64,000 nt of DNA from Parabacteroides sp. PF5-6 (GTDB lineage Bacteria > Bacteroidota > Bacteroidia > Bacteroidales > Tannerellaceae): the NCBI RefSeq assembly GCF_029504695.1, contig NZ_JAQFIN010000001.1, positions 62,001 to 126,000 on the forward strand, written 5' to 3'. A program made the translations under genes and the position numbers. Under the pieces are notes generated by a model, which did no database searches, had not been told where the DNA came from, and saw nothing but the letters and a program-made list of their open reading frames with translations. Numbering within the stretch: the first letter of the stretch is position 1; each line of letters starts with the position of its first letter. This document shows positions 1 through 8,115 of this stretch, piece after piece.

Positions 1-1134
1 CAATTTTTTGGCTGCTTCGAGCCTTTCGAGTTTTTTCTGATGGCGGTTGTGGTAGATGGCGTAGGAGAGTGCCAACACCAGCGCGATCGCGATCAATAGG
101 GCAATGAAGATAGATAAGCGCAGGCTCCGGATCTCGAACTTTTGCTCCTGCACGATCATCTCCTGTTCCTTGGCGCGCAGGCGTTTCTGGATGACGTTCA
201 ATTCGATCTGCCGCATCTCGTTCAAGGTCAATAGCTCATGCTCCGTATTGTAGAGATCGAGCAGGTGTTGATAGGCCTCTTTGTAATTGTTTTGCGCGGC
301 ATATACCCAGGAAGAATAGCGGTAGTTGTCGGAAATCAACTCCTTGGCATTGATCTGCCGGGCATAATGAATAGCAGTGTCGAGTGCGCCCAAAGCCCGG
401 TCGTAAGCTTTGGCATAGAAATACTGGGTGCCCAGGTTGTTGTAGTTCTCACCCAGCGACCAGACGGTGCCCAGTGAGTCGTTGATGGCGATCGCTTCAT
501 ACAACAGACCGATCTTCTCTTGCGTATCCCCTTCGTAGAGGCAAAGATTATTCAGGTTGGAAGCAATGGCCTGGATATTACCGATCTTGCGATTGATTTC
601 CAAGGCGGTCTTGAAACATTCTTCGGCTTTCTCGTTGTCGGGCACCTGGATATAGACCAATCCTTTGGAGTTGTAGCTGCGCGCCAGGTTCACGGAGTCG
701 TTTAGTTCCTGATAGAGTTGCAGCGCCTTGTCGACATAGGTAAACGCCTGGGTCAGGTCCCTCAGTTTGATGTACGAATTAGACAAACGCACATCGATAT
801 ACGCCTGCAGAAAGAGATTGTCGGGCGGACAGGCTTCCATAGCGTTGGTCAACGCCTCAAACCCCATATCGAAATCCCCCTGGTTCATGTACGCTTCGCC
901 CAGGGTGGCGAGCACCATGGCCAGGTAGCTCTTGTCTTCGATCTTCTGAGCTTCGGTCATGGCCGAGTTCGCGTAGTAAATGGCGCGTGAAGGATCGGCT
1001 TTCAGCATCTCTTCCGCCTTGGATAACAGATCGTCGATACGCTTTTCGGAGGTAAACGTCTGCGCATCAGCCAGACTCACCTGACCTATACAGCAGCATA
1101 AGAATAAATAAACGAATCGCGTGAGTTCCCTCAT
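1..1134 (-). CDS. TPR-repeat membrane signalling protein, C-terminus cut by window edge
   Basis: An open frame runs from an ATG at 1134 to the window edge, giving 378 visible residues without a stop. It begins with a signal peptide (hydrophobic core LFLCCCIGQVSLADA), followed by repeated helical hairpins of TPR type over about residues 30-310 (for example A-x-L-G-E-A-Y-x-N-Q-G-D-F near residue 80 and S-L-G-E-N-Y-N-N-L-G near 255). A charged linker, a single membrane helix at about 340-360 and the start of a coiled coil (RHQKKLERLEAAKKL) come last. This layout is typical of Bacteroidetes TPR sensor histidine kinases and TPR/LuxR-type regulators, so the missing part probably carries a kinase or helix-turn-helix domain; which one cannot be seen. 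It lies downstream of the beta-propeller lipoprotein array on the same strand, 46 bases away. Confidence 0.75.
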   Translation of the reverse strand, partial: MRELTRFVYLFLCCCIGQVSLADAQTFTSEKRIDDLLSKAEEMLKADPSRAIYYANSAMTEAQKIEDKSYLAMVLATLGEAYMNQGDFDMGFEALTNAMEACPPDNLFLQAYIDVRLSNSYIKLRDLTQAFTYVDKALQLYQELNDSVNLARSYNSKGLVYIQVPDNEKAEECFKTALEINRKIGNIQAIASNLNNLCLYEGDTQEKIGLLYEAIAINDSLGTVWSLGENYNNLGTQYFYAKAYDRALGALDTAIHYARQINAKELISDNYRYSSWVYAAQNNYKEAYQHLLDLYNTEHELLTLNEMRQIELNVIQKRLRAKEQEMIVQEQKFEIRSLRLSIFIALLIAIALVLALSYAIYHNRHQKKLERLEAAKKL

Positions 1135-1180
1135 AACAAACACTTTGTTTTGAAAGGGCTAAGATACGAAAATTTTTATC

Positions 1181-2407
1181 TTAACGTACGATGATCACCA
1201 CCGGATTGTCGTCTTCGTCGAGCGACTGCGCCAGGCGGTAGGCTTTCTCGAAGTGGGCGCCGTATTTCTTTTTATTGATTTCAACATCTTTCTCGGCAAA
1301 AGCCTCTTTGAAGGCCTCGACGGTCTTCCATTGGAAACGGCAACCATCGGCCTGGATCCTGGTGGGGAAGAAAGGCAGGCCTCCGTCGATATCGTTGGTC
1401 AGGCCTTTGTCGGTGGTGATGTATCCGCCATCGCCAAAGCTGGTGGCCTTGCCCGTCTCTTTGTTGTAGACCGCGAAGAGGCTTTTCATACTGAATCCCC
1501 AACTGAGTATCATGTAGAAGAAATGTTCGTCTTCCTGCATATCGGTCAGGAAGAGTTGCCCGTTGATCTGGCTTAAGACGGCATCGCGCTCGTTGATTGT
1601 TCCCTCGGGTGATCCCGACATCCGCATCTCGCCCAGGTCGAGGATGATATACGGCTTGAGCCCTTGCGTTTCAATTGTGAAGACCGTATCGTTACCAAAC
1701 TCATTGAAGCGCACATTGCCTTTGTAGCGGTAGAGTGGGCGTATGGGGGTGGTGATCGACACGATATTCTCTCCGCTCATGCGTGGCGTAAGGTTCTCGT
1801 AGCGCCTGATTTCATTGCCTTGTCTGTCGTAGCGGTGGAGGAACCAGGTCGGCTCGGTCTCTCTCGGGTCTTTCGGGATGCTCAACTGGTGCGCGATCAG
1901 TTCCCCTTCCGGGCTGATAGCCATCTCCATCAGGCGGTCTGTCGTTGGGAAATGATTGACATAGTTGCCTTGCGCATCAAATTCAAGGATCTTATTGGTC
2001 GACAACAGGAAGAAACCCCCGGTCTGCGGATCGGCCACTACGGAACCTACCCGGTTGTACTCCATCGGCGCATTCCCTTTCCGGGAGACCGGTCGCAGGA
2101 ACTTTCCGGTCGGACCGAACAACAGGAGCTGTTGATTGCTTCCGATCACCAAATTTCCGTTCTTCAACCGGGCGATCCGGGAGATATTGCCGACCAATGC
2201 TTCATCGGTCGTCTCCAATGCCACATATTCAATCTCCGAAGTGATTGTCGACAGAAACTCTTCCCCCGTCTCTTTCACAATCGTTCCCAGATGCAGGGTC
2301 GTAGGTGTTTCACTGTTTTCATCGAACACCTTATTCTTCTCCCCTTTACATCCGCAAAGGATCAGGAACAGGCCGGAAATAAATAAAAGCTGATACGTCT
2401 TTATCAT
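1181..2407 (-). CDS. 6-bladed beta-propeller lipoprotein (paralogue 1, most diverged)
   Basis: A 408-residue predicted lipoprotein. The N-terminus is a lipoprotein signal with Cys near residue 20 (LFLILCGCKGEK). The body contains repeated strand motifs of a 6-bladed beta-propeller, the fold of Bacteroidales proteins called '6-bladed beta-propeller' or BF3164-like lipoproteins: IEYVALETTDEALVGNISRI near residue 60, then G-T-x-F-L-R-P and G-x-E-Y-N-R. It is the last and most divergent of five tandem copies; its C-terminus (LDEDDNPVVIIVR) is a weaker version of the tail shared by the other four. The ligand is unknown for the family. Surface or periplasmic location is inferred from the lipoprotein signal. 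It probably belongs to one transcription unit with the four upstream copies. Confidence 0.8.
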   Translation of the reverse strand: MIKTYQLLFISGLFLILCGCKGEKNKVFDENSETPTTLHLGTIVKETGEEFLSTITSEIEYVALETTDEALVGNISRIARLKNGNLVIGSNQQLLLFGPTGKFLRPVSRKGNAPMEYNRVGSVVADPQTGGFFLLSTNKILEFDAQGNYVNHFPTTDRLMEMAISPEGELIAHQLSIPKDPRETEPTWFLHRYDRQGNEIRRYENLTPRMSGENIVSITTPIRPLYRYKGNVRFNEFGNDTVFTIETQGLKPYIILDLGEMRMSGSPEGTINERDAVLSQINGQLFLTDMQEDEHFFYMILSWGFSMKSLFAVYNKETGKATSFGDGGYITTDKGLTNDIDGGLPFFPTRIQADGCRFQWKTVEAFKEAFAEKDVEINKKKYGAHFEKAYRLAQSLDEDDNPVVIIVR

Positions 2408-2439
2408 ACAATTAATAATTAACCATTAATAATTAATCA

Positions 2440-3615
2440 TTATCTAAACTTTGCGACCATAATCACCGGATTGTCCTCTTCATCGAGCTCTTTGGCGATC
2501 TCTTTCAAGCGGCCTTGCAGCTGGTTGCTCTCGTAGGCATCCAAAAGTTCCATCGGGTCAAGGGTTTTGAAACCAATGCCATTCGTGCCGGGTGACATTT
2601 TACTTCTTTGTCCGGAAAGGATCAAAGAATGGCCAGATGCGGGATGGTCTTTGTTTGCGATTAGTGCTTCGTAGATTTCTCCTTTCTTCTTGTCGTGTAT
2701 ATAATACTTACGGGGGTATCCCGAATGTTGAGTGTTGTGGTTTGCCCTTTCCATTGTCATGAAATAAGTATAACCGGGAGAGTCAATCAGCGTATAAAGG
2801 AATATCTCCGACTCCATAACATGGATACTTGGGGTACGTACAATCGCCGGGTGTAAAGAAAGGGTTGCGGGATCAAATGAAAAAATCGTGTCACTCGATA
2901 AATCTTGTACAAATAAGCCATTGGAAGTCGGCGTGATCGGATACGAAGCAATAGTAGCAATTGATGTGTTGTTGTTTGCATCTGTTTGCATAAGGATTTC
3001 AGGTATTTCCTTTTCGGCAGGTATGGTGAGGGCTTTGACGAGTCTACCGTCTTCTTTAGAAAGGATAAAGAAGTTGTTATTCAATCCCGCTTCATGTTCT
3101 TTGCTGAATGCAATCAGGTGATTCGCATCGAGGATTGCGAAGCTTCTGTATATTCTCTCCGGGATGAACGCTAAAGTTCTTTTGTAATTTCCTTCCAGGT
3201 CATAGACCAATATCTTTTTCATACTATTGCTCTTGACAAAGAGTTCTTTTTGCTGTTCATCGCAAACGACGGATATAATGCCGGAATACTCTTCGGCACT
3301 TCCTCCCTGGCGTTTGATATGTCGGATGGCTTTCCCCCGGCCATCAAAAAGTAAGATGTCTCCTTTCATGGCTTCGACATTCAGGATCAGATCTTCCCCC
3401 AAACCACTTACCGGTCCTTTCCATAACATATCATCTCGCGTTTCTAATGGAATATAGCTGACTTCGGCAATGTCTTGTAAGTAGATTTCTTTGACCGGAT
3501 ACTTCTGAGTGAGGTCAAAAATCAGTATCTCCGGAACAGTCTCTCCCTTCTTTGTTGAACATCCGCAAAGGATCAGGAAAGAACAGTAAAGAAATAACAA
3601 GTAATGCGTCTTCAT
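2440..3615 (-). CDS. 6-bladed beta-propeller lipoprotein (paralogue 2)
   Basis: A 391-residue lipoprotein with signal MKTHYLLFLYCSFLILCGCS, cysteine near residue 19. The mature part opens with the block shared by the family, K-E-I-Y-L-Q-D-I-A-E-V-S-Y-I-P-L-E-T-R-D-D-M-L-W near residues 42-65, then G-D-I-L-L-F-D-G-R-G-K-A-I-R and Q-G-G-S-A-E-E-Y. It ends in RLKEIAKELDEEDNPVIMVA plus KFR, nearly identical to copies 3-5. Internal loops differ clearly from those copies. The spacers on both sides are AT-rich variants of the same ATTAATTATTAATGG word, suggesting that gene plus spacer was duplicated together. No substrate can be assigned from sequence. Confidence 0.8.
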   Translation of the reverse strand: MKTHYLLFLYCSFLILCGCSTKKGETVPEILIFDLTQKYPVKEIYLQDIAEVSYIPLETRDDMLWKGPVSGLGEDLILNVEAMKGDILLFDGRGKAIRHIKRQGGSAEEYSGIISVVCDEQQKELFVKSNSMKKILVYDLEGNYKRTLAFIPERIYRSFAILDANHLIAFSKEHEAGLNNNFFILSKEDGRLVKALTIPAEKEIPEILMQTDANNNTSIATIASYPITPTSNGLFVQDLSSDTIFSFDPATLSLHPAIVRTPSIHVMESEIFLYTLIDSPGYTYFMTMERANHNTQHSGYPRKYYIHDKKKGEIYEALIANKDHPASGHSLILSGQRSKMSPGTNGIGFKTLDPMELLDAYESNQLQGRLKEIAKELDEEDNPVIMVAKFR

Positions 3616-3650
3616 CTTATAATTAATAATTAACCATTAATAATTAATCA

Positions 3651-4838
3651 TTACCGAAACCGTGCCACCAGAATAACCGGATTATCCTCTTCGTCGAGCT
3701 CTTTGGCGATCTCTTTCAAGCGGCCTGTTAAGTGGTTGTTCTCGTAGGCTTCGACCAGGTCGGCGGCTTGTAATACTTTCAGGCAAACATTTTGGTTGTT
3801 TAGCGAAAGCTGTGTGCGCTCGGGCAGGATGGGAGTCAACTTTTCCGTATGGAAGTCGTCGTTTTGGAAATTCTGTCGGTAGAGCTTACCTTCTTTTTTG
3901 TCGTAGAGCAGTATGCGGTCCTCCATTTTTGCACGCATACCTTCGCCGGTCACTTTCTTCTCAATGGTATAATAGAATGTATACTCCCGACTATCCATCG
4001 CCTGGAAAAGGAAGACTTCGGGATCCATTGTCGCGCGCGACGGTTGCTGGATCGCTATAGGCGTTAATTCCATCGCCCGGTTCATGGAGAAGATGGTGTC
4101 ATTGGATATTTCGGTCAGGATAAAGTTCGGATGGGCAGCCTGCAGCGGATAAGTCATAAATCTATAGACCATCACATTGTCGCCGTCTTGCACCCTAAGT
4201 AGGGAAGTGAGTTTCTGTTTGGTTTGCGGGATGGAGAATTCCTCTTCAATCGCACCGGTTTCTTTGGAAAGGATCAGGTACGAATTGATAATCGTCTCAT
4301 CGTAGACATTGTTGTAAGCGATCAACCGCTCGGCATCCCAAACCTTTAGATCCGTATACCGCTTATCCGGTGCATAGTCCAAAGCTCTTTTGAAGTTACC
4401 CTCCAGGTCGTACACAAAGACCTTCTTCTTATTTCGATCGCTAAAGTAGAGCTCTTGCCCGTCTTCGTCGAACAGGAAATCGCTATAAGGAGAATATTCT
4501 TCTCCGCTGCCTCCCTGACGGTTGACCTTCCGTAGCGCTTTACCCGTGCGGTCGAAGAACAAGATATCACCGGTTGAATGATTTTGATTCAGAATATACC
4601 GGTCGGTGAATGCCGTCACCGACCATCCCTGCCACAACATCTCGTCGGATGTCTCCAACCGGATATAGTCCACCTCGGCAACATCCTGAAGCAACATCTT
4701 CTTTTCCGGATATTCCCGACTGACATCGACCGTCACCACTTCTTGAACAACTGTTTTCTCTTTCGGCGCACAAGCCGGTAGCCCTGCCAAAAGTACTCCT
4801 GCGACGCATAAAAATGAAATCAAATTCTTCATATCCAT
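3651..4838 (-). CDS. 6-bladed beta-propeller lipoprotein (paralogue 3)
   Basis: A lipoprotein of about 395 residues. An upstream TTG at 4844 is in frame, but ATG codons at 4838 and 4832 are better starts and put the signal peptide (MKNLISFLCVAGVLLAGLPA, then C) at the very N-terminus. It shares the block YPEKKMLLQDVAEVDYIRLE with copy 4 almost residue for residue, and then R-Q-G-G-S-G-E-E-Y-S-P-Y-S and V-F-V-Y-D-L-E-G-N-F-K-R-A-L-D-Y. It ends RLKEIAKELDEEDNPVILVA plus RFR. Copies 3, 4 and 5 are the closest relatives within the array and probably arose by recent tandem duplication. The role is unknown; an exported sensory or binding function is only a guess. Confidence 0.8.
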   Translation of the reverse strand: MDMKNLISFLCVAGVLLAGLPACAPKEKTVVQEVVTVDVSREYPEKKMLLQDVAEVDYIRLETSDEMLWQGWSVTAFTDRYILNQNHSTGDILFFDRTGKALRKVNRQGGSGEEYSPYSDFLFDEDGQELYFSDRNKKKVFVYDLEGNFKRALDYAPDKRYTDLKVWDAERLIAYNNVYDETIINSYLILSKETGAIEEEFSIPQTKQKLTSLLRVQDGDNVMVYRFMTYPLQAAHPNFILTEISNDTIFSMNRAMELTPIAIQQPSRATMDPEVFLFQAMDSREYTFYYTIEKKVTGEGMRAKMEDRILLYDKKEGKLYRQNFQNDDFHTEKLTPILPERTQLSLNNQNVCLKVLQAADLVEAYENNHLTGRLKEIAKELDEEDNPVILVARFR

Positions 4839-4858
4839 TATCAATTATTCATTATCCA

Positions 4859-6043
4859 TTACTTAAACCTTGCCACCAAAATCACCGGATTATCCTCTTC
4901 ATCGAGCTCTTTGGCGATCTCTTTCAACCGGCCTGTTAACTGATTGTTCTCGTAGGCTTCCACCAGGTCGCCGGCGTTCAGGATTTGCAGGAATACATTT
5001 TTATTGGAAAGCGAAAGCTGGGGCATTACGGGCGGAATATAGACTTTCTTCTCCGGAGTGAAATCCCCGTTTCGGACGTCCTGCTGATAACAGGCTGCTT
5101 CTTTTTTGTCATAGATCAGATTATAGGCGATTGCTTTGGTATTATAACCTTCGCCTATGAATTTCTTTGCTGTAGCCGAAAGGAAGATATAGTTGTTGCT
5201 CTCCATTGTATAAAACAGGAAAGTCTCGTGTTCCATCGTGGAACGTGAAGGCTTTTGAACGATAATCGGTTTCAATTCCATCGCCTGGTTCAGGGAGAAG
5301 ATCGTATCGTTGGAAATCTCCGTCAGGATCAGTTTCGGATGGGCAGCCGCCAGCGGATAATTCATAAATACAATCGTCATCGTTTCTCCTCCGCTCTGCA
5401 GGGTGTGACGCAAAAACAATTTCCGGCTGGTCGGTGGGATGATAATCTCTTTCTCGATCTCACCGGTCTGTTTCGATAGGATCAGGTAGCTGTTGTCCTC
5501 TTCATCTTCCTGCGCGTCGTTATAAACGATCAGATGCTTCGCATCAAAGAGGTGCAGGCTACTGTAGTAGTAATACTTATCCGGCACAAAGTCCAAAACC
5601 CTTTTGAAGTTTCCCTCCAGGTCGTACACAAAGATCTTGCGCTTGTCGGTGTCATTCACATAGAGCTCTTCGTTTTCTTCATCGAACAATGCACTGCTAT
5701 ACGGCGAATATTCTTCTCCGCTACCTCCCTGGTGGTTGATTTTCCGGATTATTTTCCCTGTTTTGTCGAATAACAAAATATCTCCGGTGCTGAGATTCTG
5801 GTTCAGGATATAGTTGTCGGTAAACGCTTTTACGCCGCCTTTCCACAACATCTCATCGGATGTCTCCAGCCGGATATAGTCCACCTCGGCCATATCCTGC
5901 AGCAACATCTTCTTTTCCGGATACTCCCGACTGGCATCGATAGTCACGACTTCTTGAACAACTGTTTTCTCTTTCGGCGCACAAGCCACTAATCCTATCA
6001 AAAGCAGCCAAGCGAAACAAAAATAGGAGATCAATACTCTCAT
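4859..6043 (-). CDS. 6-bladed beta-propeller lipoprotein (paralogue 4)
   Basis: The frame is open from an ATG at 6076, but that start would translate the AT-rich spacer word (MINYECLIINC). The ATG at 6043 gives a clean lipoprotein signal (MRVLISYFCFAWLLLIGLVA, then C) and is preferred. The mature protein starts with APKEKTVVQEVVTIDASREY, almost the same as copy 3, and continues with the family block K-M-L-L-Q-D-M-A-E-V-D-Y-I-R-L-E-T-S-D-E-M-L-W. Middle loops, such as the segment around residue 165 (Q-E-D-E-E-D-N-S-Y-L-I-L-S), have diverged, while the C-terminal tail ELDEEDNPVILVARFK is kept. It follows copy 5 with a spacer of about 33 bases. Confidence 0.8.
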   Translation of the reverse strand: MRVLISYFCFAWLLLIGLVACAPKEKTVVQEVVTIDASREYPEKKMLLQDMAEVDYIRLETSDEMLWKGGVKAFTDNYILNQNLSTGDILLFDKTGKIIRKINHQGGSGEEYSPYSSALFDEENEELYVNDTDKRKIFVYDLEGNFKRVLDFVPDKYYYYSSLHLFDAKHLIVYNDAQEDEEDNSYLILSKQTGEIEKEIIIPPTSRKLFLRHTLQSGGETMTIVFMNYPLAAAHPKLILTEISNDTIFSLNQAMELKPIIVQKPSRSTMEHETFLFYTMESNNYIFLSATAKKFIGEGYNTKAIAYNLIYDKKEAACYQQDVRNGDFTPEKKVYIPPVMPQLSLSNKNVFLQILNAGDLVEAYENNQLTGRLKEIAKELDEEDNPVILVARFK

Positions 6044-6075
6044 ACAATTAATAATTAAACATTCATAATTAATCA

Positions 6076-7257
6076 TTATCTAAACCTTGCCACCAAAATA
6101 ACCGGATTGTCCTCTTCGTCCAACTCTTTGGCGATCTCTTTCAACCGGCCTGTTAGTTGGTTGTTCGCGTAGGCTTCCACCAGGTCGCCGGCATGTAAGA
6201 CTTGCAGGTAGACATTCTGATTCGCCGCGGAGAATACCGTCTGCTGGGTGGTGATCGTTATTTCCTCTTCCGTCGTGAAATCGCCGTTCCGGATCGCCGG
6301 CTGGTAGAGTTTGCCTTCTTTTTTATCATACATCCAATGTTTTCTGGCCGGATTGATGTTGCCATGTTCTCTTTTGAAGATCTTTTCTATCGAGGTGAGG
6401 AAAAGATAGTTCGAACTATTGAAGGCATAAAAGAGAAACGTTTCGGACTCCATCGTCCGTCGTGCCGGTTGCTGAACGATAAACGGAGTGAGTTCCATCG
6501 CCCGGTTCATCGTAAAGATCGTATCGTTGGAGATCTCCGTAAGAATAAATTCAGGTGGTGTGGCGATCAGGGGATAATTTGGGATAAAGACAAGCAATTC
6601 CTGTTCGCCCACCGTCATCCGATGCTGCGTGTTCAGTTTGTTTCCCATCTGGGGGATTAAAAACTCCTCTTCGATCGCACCGGTTTCTCGCGAAAGGATC
6701 AGGTAAGTATTAACCTGGTCGTCCGGATAGAGGCTGTTGTAGACGATCAATCGCTCGGAGTCGAAGAGCCGCAGGTCGGTGTAGCGTTTGTCCGCGGCGT
6801 GATCGAGCGCTCTTTTGAATGTTCCGTCCAGGGTATAGACCAGAATTTTATTTTTCATCGGATCGTTGAAATACAATTCTTCCTGCTCTTCGTCGAAGAG
6901 CAAATTGCTGTAAAGCGAATATTCCTCCCCACTTTCTCCTTTTCGGTTGATTTTACGGATTCCTTTTCCCTTCCGGTCGAAGACCAATACATCGCCGCTC
7001 CTGAAATGATAGTCTATAATATACTGGTCGGTAAATGCGCTGACAGCCCATCCTTGCCACAACATCTCATCGGACGTTTCCATCCGAATATACTCCACCT
7101 CGGCCATGTCTTGCAACACCATCTCTTTAACCGGAGCCTCCCGACCGATATCGATAACATAGAGTTCGTTCTCCGCTGATTTCTCTTTCGGCGCACAAGC
7201 AAACAGGATAAATACGAAAGACACACAGCCGTAGAGGCATTTCAATAAAGTATTCAT
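6076..7257 (-). CDS. 6-bladed beta-propeller lipoprotein (paralogue 5, promoter-proximal)
   Basis: A 393-residue lipoprotein with signal MNTLLKCLYGCVSFVFILFA, then C at 21. This is the first gene of the array in transcription order. It shares V-L-Q-D-M-A-E-V-E-Y-I-R-M-E-T-S-D-E-M-L-W-Q-G-W with copies 3 and 4, then G-D-V-L-V-F-D-R-K-G-K and the propeller-type repeats I-L-V-Y-T-L-D-G-T-F-K-R-A-L-D. The tail ELDEEDNPVILVARFR is identical to copy 3. About 390 bases upstream hold no gene on this strand, so the promoter of the five-gene unit should lie there; a sequence close to a Bacteroidetes -7 box (TATCTTTA, minus strand) sits at 7283-7290. Confidence 0.8.
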   Translation of the reverse strand: MNTLLKCLYGCVSFVFILFACAPKEKSAENELYVIDIGREAPVKEMVLQDMAEVEYIRMETSDEMLWQGWAVSAFTDQYIIDYHFRSGDVLVFDRKGKGIRKINRKGESGEEYSLYSNLLFDEEQEELYFNDPMKNKILVYTLDGTFKRALDHAADKRYTDLRLFDSERLIVYNSLYPDDQVNTYLILSRETGAIEEEFLIPQMGNKLNTQHRMTVGEQELLVFIPNYPLIATPPEFILTEISNDTIFTMNRAMELTPFIVQQPARRTMESETFLFYAFNSSNYLFLTSIEKIFKREHGNINPARKHWMYDKKEGKLYQPAIRNGDFTTEEEITITTQQTVFSAANQNVYLQVLHAGDLVEAYANNQLTGRLKEIAKELDEEDNPVILVARFR

Positions 7258-7435
7258 ATTCCGTCTCTTTTTGTTGACGGCATAAAGATATAATTAATTA
7301 CGAAATAAACGTAATGCTTTTATAATTATCTTTATACGGTTATTGCGTAATTTTTTGTGATGCCCCGCTTTGCACCTATTAACCCTTGTCAATAGTAGAG
7401 AAATATAGTTTCCCCGATCATTCCATGAACAGTAG

Positions 7436-7477
7436 GGAGTATTTGTTTGTTGATAATTATCAACAAATAAATACTCC
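7436..7477. repeat. 42-bp near-perfect palindrome, core TGTTGATAATTATCAACA
   Basis: The two 21-base arms are reverse complements except for one pair (7445/7468). The inner 22 bases (7446-7467) are a perfect palindrome. It is AT-rich and has no T-tract, so it looks more like a binding site for a dimeric protein or a cruciform-forming repeat than a terminator. A related double dyad is at 62329-62368. Confidence 0.8.
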
Positions 7478-7599
7478 AGCGATAGGTTCAAAATACAGCC
7501 CCCTATCGTTTTGCTTTTCGAACACAAAAAAGCTGCCTTTTTGGAGACTTTTCCATACCTGTTTTTGCCGATAATTATAAATTGTACAGGTTAAAAAGT

Positions 7600-7607
7600 T
7601 ATCTTTG
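7600..7607 (+). promoter_or_regulatory. Probable -7 box (TATCTTTG) for the KilA-N gene
   Basis: Matches the Bacteroidetes sigma-A -7 consensus TAnnTTTG and lies about 45 bases before the ATG at 7651. No clear -33 TTTG is seen at the expected distance. Confidence 0.45.
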
Positions 7608-7650
7608 TGACAACTCATAACCAAATTGTAACATCTAAAAACTATGTAAA

Positions 7651-8010
7651 ATGGCAAAAATTACGGTAAAAGAGACTGAAATAACAGTAATTACAATACA
7701 AGAAAAAGATTATATCTCACTGACAGATATGGTCAGAGGCGTCGAAAATGGTCTGTCTTTAATCGAAAAATGGTTAAGAAATAAAAACACAATCGAATTC
7801 TTGGGAATATGGGAAGAAATGTACAACCCAGATTTTAATTCCCCCGAATTCGAGGGAATTAAAAATGAAGCCGGATTAAACAGATTTACCCTTTCCGTGA
7901 AGCAATGGACTGAAAAAACTAATTCTAAAGGGATTACAGCAAGGACAGGACGTTACGGTGGCACCTTCGCTCATAAAGACATTGCATTTGAGTTTGCTAC
8001 TTGGGTATAA
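7651..8010 (+). CDS. KilA-N domain protein, C-terminally truncated
   Basis: A 119-residue protein that begins MAKITVKETEITVITIQEKD and continues Y-I-S-L-T-D-M-V-R, W-L-R-N-K-N-T-I-E-F-L-G-I-W-E, then G-R-Y-G-G-T-F-A-H-K-D-I-A-F-E-F-A-T-W-V and stop. This is the N-terminal KilA-N DNA-binding domain of phage-type and Bacteroidales proteins that are usually more than twice as long and continue past F-A-T-W-V with S-P-E-F-K-L-type sequence. Here the frame stops exactly at a 33-bp perfect inverted repeat, so the gene appears cut short. Base composition is lower in G+C than its neighbours. It may be a relic or a functional short DNA-binding protein; no phage genes are adjacent. Confidence 0.75.
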   Translation: MAKITVKETEITVITIQEKDYISLTDMVRGVENGLSLIEKWLRNKNTIEFLGIWEEMYNPDFNSPEFEGIKNEAGLNRFTLSVKQWTEKTNSKGITARTGRYGGTFAHKDIAFEFATWV

Positions 8011-8040
8011 CTTGAAGTCGAAATTTTCGACTTCAAGTTA
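8008..8040. repeat. 33-bp perfect inverted repeat at the KilA-N stop codon
   Basis: Arms of 16 bases (TAACTTGAAGTCGAAA and its complement) flank a single central base at 8024. The stop codon of the KilA-N gene is the first three bases of the repeat. Flanking bases TTGGGTAT and ATACCCCAA continue the symmetry after a short bulge. Confidence 0.8.
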
Positions 8041-8058
8041 CAAAATACCCCAAGAGAC

Positions 8059-8101
8059 AAAACACACAAAGGCTGCCCGAAAGGCAGCCTTTGTGTGTTT
8101 T
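8059..8101. terminator. Strong bidirectional rho-independent terminator
   Basis: A 19-base stem (AAAACACACAAAGGCTGCC with its exact complement) closes a 5-base loop (8078-8082). It has T-runs on both strands. It sits between the plus-strand KilA-N gene and the minus-strand sppA, whose stop is at 8116, so it can end both. Confidence 0.85.
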
Positions 8102-8115
8102 ATGGGTATCCGGTT

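Larger units (their letters stand above)
7258..7650. other. AT-rich divergent intergenic region with long palindrome
   Basis: This 393-base spacer separates the minus-strand lipoprotein array from the plus-strand KilA-N gene. It must hold the promoters for both. I see no convincing gene. It contains the 42-bp palindrome described separately and a TATCTTTG box at 7600-7607. Confidence 0.6.

Noticed and set aside
7651-8101. Prophage remnant
   Set aside because: Only a KilA-N domain is present; no integrase, structural or lysis genes and no attachment-site pair was found.
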